Assembly: GCA_016713875.1 (NCBI GenBank)
Contig: JADJOI010000003.1
Location: 1,488,001-1,552,000, forward strand
Source: Flavobacteriales bacterium
GTDB lineage: Bacteria; Bacteroidota; Bacteroidia; Flavobacteriales_F; PHOS-HE28
Direction of reading: 5' to 3'
DNA: 64,000 nt
Shown: in pieces, positions 25,579 to 34,393 of the stretch
How positions within the stretch are numbered: position 1 is the first letter of the stretch
Layout: every line of letters begins with the position of its first letter
The notes under the pieces: generated by a model
Told to the model about the DNA's origin: nothing
What the model saw: only the letters and a program-made list of their open reading frames with translations
Database searches by the model: none
Made by a program: the position numbers and the translations under genes

Positions 25579-26704
25579 GCTCCCCCGCCGTGCGCGGCCC
25601 AGCCGCTGGCACCGGCCCCTCTGGTGGGCCAACCTGCTCGCCGCGCTGCTGCTGTTGCTGGCCTACCTGTCCGCCCAGGTTCCGCCGGACGCGTTCTGGC
25701 CCCTGGCCTTCTTCGGCATGGCCTACCCTTTCGTGCTGCTCACCCACTTCTTCTTCCTGGTGTGGTGGGCGCTCTTCCGGCCCAAACGGATGCTGGTGAG
25801 CGCGATCGTGGTCGGCATCGGCTTCGGTCACATCGGCGATCATTTACAGGTGCTCGGGCGACGCCACCCTCCCAAGGACATTGCGGACGAGCATCTGAAG
25901 GTGATGTCGTACAACGTGCGGCTGTTCGACCTGTACAACTGGAGCAACAACACCCAGACCCGCAACGAGATCCTCGACCTCATCGCCTTCGAGGGTGCCG
26001 ACGTGCTGTGCCTGCAGGAGTTCTTTCTGGCCGAGGACCGGCGCTTCTTCAACACCAAGGACACCCTGCTGCGGCACCTGGGCTACCAGGCCTGCCACGA
26101 CAGCTACACGGCGCATACCCGCAAGGGCCACCACTTCGGGATCGCCACCTTCAGCACGCACCCGGTCGTAGGCAAGGGCGCCCTGGAGTTCGCGGATGAC
26201 CTGAACAACCTGTGCATCTGGACGGACATCGCCGTGGGCGGCGACACACTGCGGGTGTACAACGCGCACCTGGCCAGTGTGCGCTTCGGTGGCCATGAGT
26301 ACAAGTTCATGGAGGACCTCGACACGGGCACCGATGCGGACAGCCTTCGCAGCGGAGGGCTGCGGATCGCGGGTCTGCTGCGTAACGCATTCCTGCGCCG
26401 GGCCGAGGAGGCGCGCATGATCGTGGCGCACATGGCGGACAGCCCGCACCCCATCCTCTATTGCGGCGACCTGAACGACACGCCCATGAGCTACAGTTAC
26501 ACGCTGCTCACCGACCGGCTCACCGATGTCTTCGTGGAGAGCGGGCGGGGGGTGGGGCACACCTACATCGGCGTCTTCCCCAGCTTCCGCATCGACCACA
26601 TCCTGCACGGTCCCGAGCTGGCGGCCTGGAACTTCCGCACACTGCCCGATGAGCTGAGCGACCACCGCGCCATCGTGTGCGAGATGGCCCTTCGCCAGCC
26701 TTAG
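25571..26704 (+). CDS. Membrane-anchored endonuclease/exonuclease/phosphatase family hydrolase
   Basis: 377 residues. Two or three N-terminal transmembrane helices (about residues 18-95) anchor an EEP-fold domain: MSYNVRLFD, the metal-binding Glu in CLQEF, GDLNDTPMSYSY, SFRIDHIL and the final LSDHRAI. The family includes DNases, sphingomyelinases and inositol phosphatases, so substrate is open. Its position directly after mutL and two rhomboids is a recurrent arrangement in this phylum. Its TAG stop overlaps the TAA stop of the convergent TraB gene by two bases. Confidence 0.88.
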   Translation: MSELPRRARPSRWHRPLWWANLLAALLLLLAYLSAQVPPDAFWPLAFFGMAYPFVLLTHFFFLVWWALFRPKRMLVSAIVVGIGFGHIGDHLQVLGRRHPPKDIADEHLKVMSYNVRLFDLYNWSNNTQTRNEILDLIAFEGADVLCLQEFFLAEDRRFFNTKDTLLRHLGYQACHDSYTAHTRKGHHFGIATFSTHPVVGKGALEFADDLNNLCIWTDIAVGGDTLRVYNAHLASVRFGGHEYKFMEDLDTGTDADSLRSGGLRIAGLLRNAFLRRAEEARMIVAHMADSPHPILYCGDLNDTPMSYSYTLLTDRLTDVFVESGRGVGHTYIGVFPSFRIDHILHGPELAAWNFRTLPDELSDHRAIVCEMALRQP

Positions 26705-27570
26705 TGCGGTTCCACCGCCACGGGCGTTAGGACGAAGCCCTTGCCCCGCAAGCGGCCCAGCACCCCGCCAGCGCCCGGCAGGTGGGCGGCCCCGATGGCG
26801 AAGAAGCAGCTGCAGCCGTCCCCCAACCGCACGGCCATCCGGTCGGTCATCCGGGCGTTGCGCTCGGCGAGCAGGGCGGCGTCCATGGAACTGGGCATCC
26901 CCCCCTCCTGCACCACCGCCTGCAGCGCCTCCAGGTCCTGCCGGGCATAGGCGTCCATCATGCGTTCGATCGAGCCGCGGTAGAGGTCGTTACGCACCAT
27001 CTCCAGCAGCATGGCCGCCTGGTCCTCCAGGGGGATGGCATCGATGGCGGCCAGCTGTTCCTGCATGGACTCCAGGCCGCTCACCGCCTGGCCTGACCTT
27101 CGAGCCTGCACCTGCACCGCCTCGTCCAGCACGAGCGCGCTGTCGCTGCGCATCAGGGTCTCGGTGAGCAGGGCCATCGACCAGAAGGGCTTCATGCGGT
27201 CGCTGGCCAGGGCCATCAGGCCCAGGTGCTCCTTAAGCGCATCGCGGACGCGTTCGAGGTCCTTCTTCCGGTAGAGGTCGGCCAAGGCCTTGCTACCCGG
27301 CATCTGCATGGCGCCGAGCACGGCGAGCCCACCCTTCGCGGCCGCTTCGTTGTCCAGTTCCCCGACCACCTCGGTGCAGGCGGCCATGGCGGCCCAAAGG
27401 CTGTCATTGCCCTGGTAGGCCCTTGCATCACGGCTGTGCACGGTGCCCAGGACATAGGCGGGGGCTTCGATGCCCGGACCGCTGATGCGCCATAGGAGGC
27501 TGTGCGGCAGCGGTTGGGCCGGGGCCAGAAGGGTGCAGAGCACGCCGCCCAGCAAGGGGGTGGAACGCAT
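26701..27570 (-). CDS. TraB/GumN family protein, exported
   Basis: 289 residues with a signal peptide (STPLLGGVLCTLLAPAQ). The TraB/GumN hallmark GTVHSRD (GxxH) lies near residue 40 and the second conserved block FFAIGAAHLPG near residue 260. The fold is related to Tiki metalloproteases; activity in bacteria is not settled. The ATG at 27570 is chosen because it starts the signal peptide; a promoter-like TACCTTGG lies 5 bases upstream. Confidence 0.85.
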   Translation of the reverse strand: MRSTPLLGGVLCTLLAPAQPLPHSLLWRISGPGIEAPAYVLGTVHSRDARAYQGNDSLWAAMAACTEVVGELDNEAAAKGGLAVLGAMQMPGSKALADLYRKKDLERVRDALKEHLGLMALASDRMKPFWSMALLTETLMRSDSALVLDEAVQVQARRSGQAVSGLESMQEQLAAIDAIPLEDQAAMLLEMVRNDLYRGSIERMMDAYARQDLEALQAVVQEGGMPSSMDAALLAERNARMTDRMAVRLGDGCSCFFAIGAAHLPGAGGVLGRLRGKGFVLTPVAVEPH

Positions 27571-27593
27571 GTGCGCCAAGGTAGGCGCGGCGA

Positions 27594-27707
27594 TCAGAGG
27601 ACGATGTAGGCCAGCAGGAAGGACAGGACGGACAGGATGGCGGACAGCACGCCGCCGGTGAGGATCAGCTGGCTGCGGTTGCCGGGTCGTGCGCGGAGGG
27701 TGCCCAT
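27594..27707 (-). CDS. Small single-pass membrane protein (37 residues)
   Basis: An ATG-to-TGA frame of 37 codons between traB and mtaB. The product has a basic N-terminus (GTLRARPGNRSQ) and one strongly hydrophobic helix (LILTGGVLSAILSVLSFLLA, about residues 14-35), fitting positive-inside topology. It ends 23 bases before the TraB start on the same strand and could be co-transcribed. No relative was recognised. In GC-rich DNA a short frame can arise by chance, but the clean charge/hydrophobicity division argues for a real protein. Confidence 0.5.
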   Translation of the reverse strand: MGTLRARPGNRSQLILTGGVLSAILSVLSFLLAYIVL

Positions 27708-27833
27708 GGCGATCGGATGCGGAGGGTAGACGGCGGCCCGGGAAAAGGGTTGCCAGCGGGCCTTGACACGGGAGCGAAAAAGTGCGATGCGGTGCGCGGA
27801 CGGGGGTGCACGGAAGCCCCCGCCCCGTCCGCG

Positions 27834-27841
27834 TACCTTCG
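27834..27841 (+). promoter_or_regulatory. Probable -7 element of mtaB
   Basis: TACCTTCG, one base from the TAnnTTTG consensus, 40 bases before the ATG at 27882. Confidence 0.4.
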
Positions 27842-27881
27842 CCGCCCGCTGTGGCCGTCAAAGGCCACGATATCCGGGCTC

Positions 27882-29297
27882 ATGAGCTCCCCCCGCACCG
27901 TCGCCTTCCACACCCTGGGCTGCAAGCTCAACTTCGCCGAGAGCAGCACCCTCGCTCGCGGGCTGGAGGAGGCCGGCTATGCCCGGGTGAGGCCCGAGGA
28001 CCGCCCGGACGTGTTCGTGCTCAACACGTGCAGCGTGACGGAGAACGCCGACCGGGAATGCCGCCAATGGGTGCGGCGGTTCCAGCGGATCAACCCCGGG
28101 GCCTTCGTGGCCGTGGTGGGCTGCTATGCGCAGCTGAAGCCCGAGGAGATCGCGGCCATCCCCGGGGTGGACCTGGTGCTGGGCGCCAACGAGAAGTTCG
28201 ACCTGGCGGCCCACATCGAGGCGGCGGACGGCAAGCGGCCGGTCGGAGCAGCGGTGCACGGCCCCATCAAGGAGGTGCGGGCCTTCCATCCATCATGGAA
28301 CAGCGGGGACCGCACCCGCACGTTCCTGAAGGTGCAGGACGGCTGCGACTACTTCTGCAGCTTCTGCACCATCCCGCTGGCCCGGGGGCGCAGCCGCAGC
28401 GGCAGCATCGCGGACACCGTGGCCATCGCGGAACGCATCGCCGCCTCGGGGGTGAAGGAGATCGTGCTCACGGGCGTGAACACCGGTGACTTCGGACGTT
28501 CCCACGGCGAGGACTTCCTGGGCCTGATCGAGGCGCTGGACCGCGTGGAGGGCATCGCGCGTTTCCGCATCAGCAGCATCGAGCCCAACCTCTGCACCGA
28601 CGCCATCATCCGCTTCGTGACCGGCAGCAGGCGGTTCGCCCCGCACTTCCACATGCCCCTGCAGAGCGGAAGCGACGCCCTGCTGGAACGCATGCGCCGC
28701 CGCTACGACACGGCGCTCTATGCGGACCGGGTCCACGCCATCAAGACGTTGATGCCGCATGCCTGTGTCGGCGCGGACGTCATCACCGGCACACCGGGCG
28801 AGACCGACGAGGAGTTCCTGAGGACCCACGCCTTCCTGCGGTCCGTGCCGGTGGACCACCTGCACGTGTTCACCTACAGCGAGCGCGCCAACACCACGGC
28901 CGTGCGCATGGACGAGACCGTTCCCATGGAAACGCGGCGCGAGCGCACGAAGCAGCTCCGCATCCTGGGCGGCAAGCTGCAGAGGGCGCATGTTGAGCGG
29001 CACCTGGGCACCGTGCGCCCCGTGCTGTTCGAGGCCGAAGAGACCGATGGTCGCATGCTCGGCTTCACGGACAACTACATCAGGGTATCGGTGCCTTACA
29101 ACGCTGCCTTGGTGAATGCCGTGGAGCCCGTGTCCCTGGACCGGTCCGACGGCGAAGGGCACGTCATCGGATCGCGGGTCGCTTCCGCCCCTGCCCCTGC
29201 CTCGTCTGCCGAAGCCTTTGGCGAAGGCATGGCCCCTGCCTCGTCTGCCGAAGCCTTTGGCGAAGGCATGGCCCATGCTCCTGCTCCCGCCGCCTGA
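27882..29297 (+). CDS. mtaB: tRNA methylthiotransferase MtaB (t6A37 C2-methylthio)
   Basis: 471-residue radical-SAM enzyme that adds a methylthio group to N6-threonylcarbamoyl-A37. The N-terminal cluster Cys residues are in LGCKLN, NTCSV and VGCYAQ; the radical-SAM motif is CDYFCSFC; GVNTGDFG and PLQSGSDALLERMRRRY follow. TLGCKLN is the MtaB-type opening, which separates it from MiaB and RimO. The last 40 residues are an Ala/Pro-rich tail containing a 13-residue unit repeated in tandem (APASSAEAFGEGM) that the family does not normally have. Start ATG 27882 directly precedes the conserved opening. Confidence 0.93.
   Translation: MSSPRTVAFHTLGCKLNFAESSTLARGLEEAGYARVRPEDRPDVFVLNTCSVTENADRECRQWVRRFQRINPGAFVAVVGCYAQLKPEEIAAIPGVDLVLGANEKFDLAAHIEAADGKRPVGAAVHGPIKEVRAFHPSWNSGDRTRTFLKVQDGCDYFCSFCTIPLARGRSRSGSIADTVAIAERIAASGVKEIVLTGVNTGDFGRSHGEDFLGLIEALDRVEGIARFRISSIEPNLCTDAIIRFVTGSRRFAPHFHMPLQSGSDALLERMRRRYDTALYADRVHAIKTLMPHACVGADVITGTPGETDEEFLRTHAFLRSVPVDHLHVFTYSERANTTAVRMDETVPMETRRERTKQLRILGGKLQRAHVERHLGTVRPVLFEAEETDGRMLGFTDNYIRVSVPYNAALVNAVEPVSLDRSDGEGHVIGSRVASAPAPASSAEAFGEGMAPASSAEAFGEGMAHAPAPAA
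29193..29270 (+). repeat. 39-bp tandem direct repeat within the end of mtaB
   Basis: Two consecutive identical 39-bp units (29193-29231 and 29232-29270), each in frame. The core GCCGAAGCCTTTGGCGAAGG is partly palindromic (GCCnnnGCC against GGCnnnGGC), resembling short interspersed repeats that insert into coding regions without breaking the frame. Confidence 0.9.
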
Positions 29298-29300
29298 CCC

Positions 29301-30476
29301 ATGTACCCCACGCTCTACCACGCGCTGCTGGACCTGACGGGGATCGACCTGCCGTTCCTGAAGTTCCTGAACAGCTTCGGGTTCTTCGTGGCGGTGGCCT
29401 TCGTGGTGGCCAACCGGCTGCTGACGGCCGAGCTGCGGCGCAAGCAGGCGAACGGCCTGCTGAAGCCCTCGACGCGCTCCATGACCATCGGACGACCGGC
29501 GAGCCGGTCGGAACTGGCCACCCAGGCGGTGCTGGGCTTTCTGCTCGGCTGGAAAGGCCTGTACCTGATCCTCCACAGTGCGCAGGCCACCGCGGATACG
29601 AAGGCCTTCCTGTTCAGCGGCACGGGCAGTGTGCCGGGCGGCGTGCTGGGTGCGGTCGCCTTGGCGGGCCTCGTGTGGTGGGAGAAGCGCAAACAGCAGC
29701 TCGACAAGCCACGGACGGAGACGGTCCTCATCGCGCCCTCGGAACACGCGGGCTCCATCACCATGACGGCGGCCCTGTGGGGCGTGATCGGGGCCAAGCT
29801 CTTCCACTGGCTGGAGAACCCCGACGAGCTGGCGGCCTTCATCGGCGATCCGGGTGGCACGGACCTGTTCACCGGCCTCACCATGTATGGAGGCCTGATC
29901 ATGGCGGGTGCGATGGTGATGCGCTACTTCCACCGCCACGGCATGCCGACGCTGGCGGGGGCGGATGCTGCCGCGCCGGGTGTGATGCTCGCCTATGCCA
30001 TCGGCCGCATCGGCTGTCAGGTGAGCGGCGATGGGGACTGGGGCATCGTGAACACCACCTTTCAAGGACCGGGCCCCCGCTGGTTCTGGCAGTACGACTA
30101 TCCGAACAATGTCAATGGCATCGGCATCCCGCTCCTGGATGGCCGTCCCTGCTTCGAGGGCTACTGTACGGCCCTTCCGGAGACCGTGTTCCCCACCCCG
30201 TTGTACGAGACCTTGGCCTGCGCGCTGCTTTTCGCGGTGCTCTGGGCCCTGCGCACGCGGCTTCGGCCGATGGGCGCCATCTTCTTCCTCTTCCTCCTGC
30301 TGAACGGCCTGGAGCGCTTCTGGATCGAGAAGATCCGTGTGAACGTCGTGCTCTTCGGCGACACCACGCAGGCCGAGCTGATCGCCGGGCTGCTGATGCT
30401 GACCGGCGCCGCCGGGCTGTGGATGGTGCACCGGAGGAACAACCCCGCCAACGATGGACCTGCAACAGCTCACTGA
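29301..30476 (+). CDS. lgt: Prolipoprotein diacylglyceryl transferase, long Bacteroidota form
   Basis: 391 residues, about 100 longer than E. coli Lgt but normal for this phylum. Multipass membrane enzyme that attaches diacylglycerol to lipobox Cys residues. The family signature is GRIGCQVSGDGDWG, followed by PTPLYETLAC; GGLIMAGAMV corresponds to the conserved helix before it. It serves the lipoproteins encoded in this window. It starts 3 bases after mtaB and overlaps the next gene by 23 bases. Confidence 0.93.
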   Translation: MYPTLYHALLDLTGIDLPFLKFLNSFGFFVAVAFVVANRLLTAELRRKQANGLLKPSTRSMTIGRPASRSELATQAVLGFLLGWKGLYLILHSAQATADTKAFLFSGTGSVPGGVLGAVALAGLVWWEKRKQQLDKPRTETVLIAPSEHAGSITMTAALWGVIGAKLFHWLENPDELAAFIGDPGGTDLFTGLTMYGGLIMAGAMVMRYFHRHGMPTLAGADAAAPGVMLAYAIGRIGCQVSGDGDWGIVNTTFQGPGPRWFWQYDYPNNVNGIGIPLLDGRPCFEGYCTALPETVFPTPLYETLACALLFAVLWALRTRLRPMGAIFFLFLLLNGLERFWIEKIRVNVVLFGDTTQAELIAGLLMLTGAAGLWMVHRRNNPANDGPATAH

Positions 30477-31251
30477 ACAGGTGGCGGCGCTCAGCGCCGA
30501 AGTGGCCGCCTTCATCCGCGACGAGGCGGGCAAGCTCACCGAGGCCGGTGTGTCCACCAAGAGCGCGAACAATCTGGTGACCCACGTGGACCACACCGCC
30601 GAGGACCGGTTGGTGGAGGCCCTGGAACGCCTCCTGCCCGATGCCGGCTTCATCGCCGAGGAGGGCAGCGGCGAACAGCGCGAGCGCCTCAACTGGGTGA
30701 TCGACCCGCTGGACGGCACCACGAACTTCGTGCATGGGGTGCCGTGCTACTGCATCAGCATCGCCCTGCTGGACGGCACCGAGCCCCTGCTGGGCGTGGT
30801 GCATGAGGTGACGCGCGACGAACGGTTCACCGCTTGGAAGAACGGCGGCGCCTGGATGAACGGCCAGCGCATCCGGGTGAGCGATCGGAAGCAGCTGCAG
30901 GACAGCTTGCTGGCGACAGGGTTCCCGTACGATGACTTTGGATACGAGGCCGAGTACATGGACCTGCTGCGCGAGTTGATGCACCGTACGCGCGGCATCC
31001 GTCGGCTCGGCAGCGCCGCGGCGGACCTGGCCTACGTGGCCTGTGGCCGCTTCGAGGCCTTCTACGAGTATGGGCTCAACAGCTGGGACGTGGCGGCGGG
31101 CGTGCTGCTCGTGCGCGAGGCGGGGGGGCGGGTGAGCGGATTCCGCCTCAGCAAGGACCCGGTGTTCGACGAGGAGATCGTGGCCAGCAACAGCGCCATC
31201 CACGACGAGCTGCTGGAGGTGATCGAACGCAGCTGGCAGCGGCAGGACTGA
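30454..31251 (+). CDS. Inositol monophosphatase family protein
   Basis: 265 residues. Metal-binding motifs are IAEEGSGE, DPLDGTTNFVHG and the C-terminal NSWDVAAGVLLVREAGG. The family hydrolyses inositol phosphates, histidinol phosphate, fructose bisphosphate or PAP; these motifs alone do not distinguish them. Its start lies inside the 3' end of lgt, so the pair is likely translationally coupled. Confidence 0.9.
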   Translation: MDLQQLTEQVAALSAEVAAFIRDEAGKLTEAGVSTKSANNLVTHVDHTAEDRLVEALERLLPDAGFIAEEGSGEQRERLNWVIDPLDGTTNFVHGVPCYCISIALLDGTEPLLGVVHEVTRDERFTAWKNGGAWMNGQRIRVSDRKQLQDSLLATGFPYDDFGYEAEYMDLLRELMHRTRGIRRLGSAAADLAYVACGRFEAFYEYGLNSWDVAAGVLLVREAGGRVSGFRLSKDPVFDEEIVASNSAIHDELLEVIERSWQRQD

Positions 31252-31267
31252 GCACCGTTCCGGCGCA

Positions 31268-32713
31268 TCAGCGGGACGGTCCGCTGATCAGCCGCAGGCC
31301 CAGCAGCGTCAGGGCGCCGTTGACGATGAGCGTCTCGAAGCCCATCCGATAGCCGAAGAGCAGATCGGGCGACCAGGTCTTGAGCCCGAACGTGATCAGC
31401 GGGGCCAGCACGCACACCACGGGCACCCACCGTTCGGTCGGCCGGCCCTTGAACAGGATGCCGAAGGCAAAGAGCCCGAGCAACGGACCATAGGTGTACC
31501 CGGCGATGTCCAAAAGGGTCTTGAGCACCGTGCCGCTCTGCAGCCAGTGGAAGAACATCACGCAGCCGAAGAAGACCCCGGCGATGGCAAGGTGCACCGT
31601 CTTGCGCACCCGCGTCTGCCGGGCCTCGTCCCATCCCCGGTCCTGGATGCCGATGAGGTCGATGCAGGTGCTGGCCGTCAGCGCCGTGAGCGCTCCGTCC
31701 GCACTGGGGAAGAGGGCGCTGATGAGGCCGATGATGAAGAGCAGCCCGAGCCAGGGCGGGAACAGCTGCAGCGCCATGGACGGGAACAGGTCGTCGCTGC
31801 GCTCGGGCAGGCCGAAGCCCGCCTGTTCGGCGTAGAGGTAGAGCAGCCCGCCCAGCACCAGGAAGAGCAGGTTCACCCCGAGCAGCACCACGCTGAACAC
31901 GCGCATGTTCTTCTGTGCCCCCTGCACGGTGGCCACACTGAGGTTCTTCTGCATCATCTCCTGATCGAGGCCGGTCATGGCGATGGTGATGAACATGCCG
32001 CTGAGCACCTGCTTCAGGAAGAAACCGTCGCTCCGCCAGTCGAGGTCCCACACGGCCGTCATGCCGCTGCCCTGCAGGCGCGGCCACCAGTCGCCCATGC
32101 CGGGCTGGGCCGCGATCCAGGCCACGGTGCCCAGCAGTGCGGCCAGCATGAACAGGGTCTGCAGCGTGTCCGTCCACACGATCGTCCGCACCCCGCCCTG
32201 CACGGTGTAGAGCACGATCATCAGCAGGATGAGGGCGGCCGTCACCGCGAAGGGCATCTCGCCGAGGCCCTGCACCACCGTGAGCTGGAGCACATTGAGC
32301 ACCAAGTAGATGCGGATGGTGGCCCCCAGGGTGCGGCTCAGCAGGAAGAAGGCGGCCCCGGTGCGGTAGCTGGTGGGGCCGAAGCGGTGGCGCAGGTAGC
32401 CGTAGATGCTGGTGAGCTGCAGCCGGTAGTACAACGGCAGCAGCACACCGGCCACCACCCAGTACCCGATCACATAGCCCACCACCACCTGCAGGTAGCT
32501 CCAGTGGTTGGCCTTCACCCAGCCGGGCACACTGATGAAGGTGACCCCGCTGAGGCTGGTGCCGATCATGCCGAAAGCCACGACCCACCATAGGCTGCGA
32601 CGGTCGCCGCTGAAGAACGCGTGCCCTCCGGCCCCGCGACCGGTCCACCAGGCGATGCCCAGCAGCACCAGGAAGTACACCAGCACCAGGGACAACAGCC
32701 AGGCCGCGCTCAT
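31268..32713 (-). CDS. Sodium:solute symporter (SSS family)
   Basis: 481 residues, about 13 hydrophobic helices, LeuT-like fold. Family features include GTSLSGVTFISVPGWV in the first repeat, YGYLRHRFGPTSYR, and MTGLDQEMMQKNLS. Bacteroidota homologues transport sugars, sialic acid or similar solutes; specificity here is unknown. ATG 32713 starts at the first helix; the upstream frame is an Arg/Gly-rich run. Divergent from the T9SS cargo gene. Confidence 0.9.
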   Translation of the reverse strand: MSAAWLLSLVLVYFLVLLGIAWWTGRGAGGHAFFSGDRRSLWWVVAFGMIGTSLSGVTFISVPGWVKANHWSYLQVVVGYVIGYWVVAGVLLPLYYRLQLTSIYGYLRHRFGPTSYRTGAAFFLLSRTLGATIRIYLVLNVLQLTVVQGLGEMPFAVTAALILLMIVLYTVQGGVRTIVWTDTLQTLFMLAALLGTVAWIAAQPGMGDWWPRLQGSGMTAVWDLDWRSDGFFLKQVLSGMFITIAMTGLDQEMMQKNLSVATVQGAQKNMRVFSVVLLGVNLLFLVLGGLLYLYAEQAGFGLPERSDDLFPSMALQLFPPWLGLLFIIGLISALFPSADGALTALTASTCIDLIGIQDRGWDEARQTRVRKTVHLAIAGVFFGCVMFFHWLQSGTVLKTLLDIAGYTYGPLLGLFAFGILFKGRPTERWVPVVCVLAPLITFGLKTWSPDLLFGYRMGFETLIVNGALTLLGLRLISGPSR

Positions 32714-32855
32714 GTTGCGAAGCAATGCGCCCGAAGGACCGACGCCTCGGAAGGAGCGCGTCAGTTGTCCCCGTCCCGGTGTTGGCATCCGGTCACCGCG
32801 CCGGTCCGGTGCGTGCAGGAGAACGGTTATCTTCCCGGGACCAACCTATACGCAC

Positions 32856-33701
32856 ATGCACCGGACCACGACCCTTTTTCTGGCGGCTTGCCTCGGCATG
32901 AACGCCGCTGCTCAATGCCCGGACAGCACGGCGGTCCTCTTCAGCAGCGACTTCGAGTCGGGCGACGGGGGCTTGGTGCCGAGCGGATACCCGGACTGGG
33001 AGCACGGCACCATCGGGACCCAGTTGCTGGACAGCAGCTGCACCTCCACCTTCAACAACACCATCGGCGCGCACAGCGGGCAGCTCGGATGGGGCACGGT
33101 GCTGCGCGATTGCTACGCCAACAGCGGTGACACGAGCGTGCTCGGTCTCACGGTGGACCTCAGCGACCCCGCCTACACCGGCGCCGAACTGAGGTTCTGG
33201 CACTGGTGGGAGGTGTTCACCAACTTCGACTTCATCTTCATCCGTGTCAACGGCCAGCAGGTCTACCTGAACAACAGCCAGCAGTTCAGCCAGGTGTGGC
33301 TGCAGCAGACGATCGACCTGTCGCCCTTCCTGGGGCTGAGCACGGTGGACATCAGCTTCCACCTGTTCGCCACCACGGTGGTGAACAAGGCCGGCTGGTA
33401 CTTGGACGACATGGAGGTGACCGCGTGCCTCCCCTCAAGCGGAACGGCCTTCGTGGAGGAGCGGGAGGGCGCCGGCCTATGGACCTGGCCCAACCCGGCC
33501 GAGGGGTCGCTGCAGGTGCGCAGCACGGAACCAGGCGGACAGGCGTGGCGCCTGCTGGACCTCAGCGGGCGCGAGGTGCGCAGCGGCAGCATTCCCGGTC
33601 CGGGCACCTGGACCCTCGCCACGGACGGCTTGACCGGCGCCCACCTCCTGGAGGTCATCACGGAAGAACGCACCTGGCGTCGCCGGGTGGTGCTCCGCTG
33701 A
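32856..33701 (+). CDS. Secreted T9SS cargo protein with jelly-roll-like domain
   Basis: 281 residues: signal peptide (FLAACLGMNAAAQ), an N-terminal beta-sandwich of about 180 residues beginning SSDFESGDGGL with WYLDDMEVTAC as last strand (MAM/laminin-G-like jelly roll), and a C-terminal T9SS type A sorting domain (WPNPAEGSLQV, LLDLSGREVRSG, final WRRRVVLR). It should be exported across the outer membrane and attached to the surface. Function unknown. A weak TATCTTCC promoter-like element lies at 32828-32835. Confidence 0.82.
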   Translation: MHRTTTLFLAACLGMNAAAQCPDSTAVLFSSDFESGDGGLVPSGYPDWEHGTIGTQLLDSSCTSTFNNTIGAHSGQLGWGTVLRDCYANSGDTSVLGLTVDLSDPAYTGAELRFWHWWEVFTNFDFIFIRVNGQQVYLNNSQQFSQVWLQQTIDLSPFLGLSTVDISFHLFATTVVNKAGWYLDDMEVTACLPSSGTAFVEEREGAGLWTWPNPAEGSLQVRSTEPGGQAWRLLDLSGREVRSGSIPGPGTWTLATDGLTGAHLLEVITEERTWRRRVVLR

Positions 33702-33727
33702 GGCGGGAGCGCGCGTGGCCCCGCCGT

Positions 33728-33735
33728 TACCTTTG
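33728..33735 (+). promoter_or_regulatory. -7 element of recR
   Basis: TACCTTTG, an exact TAnnTTTG match, 5 bases before the GTG start at 33741. The implied transcript begins at or next to the start codon. Confidence 0.65.
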
Positions 33736-33740
33736 GCCGC

Positions 33741-34358
33741 GTGAGCACCTCGTCCGTCCTGCTGGAGAACGCCGTGGACCAACTGGCGACCCTGCCCGGC
33801 ATCGGACGGCGCACGGCCATGCGCATGGCGCTCGACCTGCTGAGGCGCGATGTCGCCGCCGTGCAGCGCTTCAGTGAAGCGGTGCGCCGGTTGCGGGAAG
33901 AGGTGCGCTACTGCGCCGAATGCTGCAACATCAGCGACCAGCCGGTGTGCGGCATTTGCGCATCGCCCTCTCGTGACCGCGGCGTGGTGTGCGTGGTGGA
34001 GGACATCCGCGACGTGGTGGCGATCGAGAACACGCATCAGTTCAAGGGCCTCTACCATGTGCTCGGCGGGGTCATCAGCCCCATGGACGGCGTGGGCCCG
34101 GACGACCTGCAGGTCGCCCGGCTGCTGGAGCGTGTGGACAGCGGCTCTGTGCGGGAGGTGGTGCTGGCCCTGGGGGCCACGCTGGAGGGCGACACCACCT
34201 GTTTCTACCTGAACCGGCGTCTCCAGGAGCGCGGCATCACCGTGAGCCAGATCGCGCGCGGGATCAGTGTGGGGGGCGACCTGGAGCATGTGGACGAGCT
34301 CACCCTGGGCCGCAGCATCATGGACCGGAAACCTTACGAGCAAGGGGTGAAGCGATAG
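33741..34358 (+). CDS. recR: Recombination protein RecR
   Basis: 205 residues, usual family length. Helix-hairpin-helix LPGIGRRTAMRMAL at the N-terminus, a zinc finger CAECCNISDQPVCGIC, and a Toprim domain (VCVVEDIRDVVAIENTHQFKGLYHVLGG). It works with RecO and RecF to load RecA at gaps. GTG is the start: it is the first codon in frame after the promoter element and the protein is full length from there. Confidence 0.96.
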   Translation: MSTSSVLLENAVDQLATLPGIGRRTAMRMALDLLRRDVAAVQRFSEAVRRLREEVRYCAECCNISDQPVCGICASPSRDRGVVCVVEDIRDVVAIENTHQFKGLYHVLGGVISPMDGVGPDDLQVARLLERVDSGSVREVVLALGATLEGDTTCFYLNRRLQERGITVSQIARGISVGGDLEHVDELTLGRSIMDRKPYEQGVKR

Positions 34359-34393
34359 CGCATGTGCTCATGGGCACATGTGCACGTATGCAC

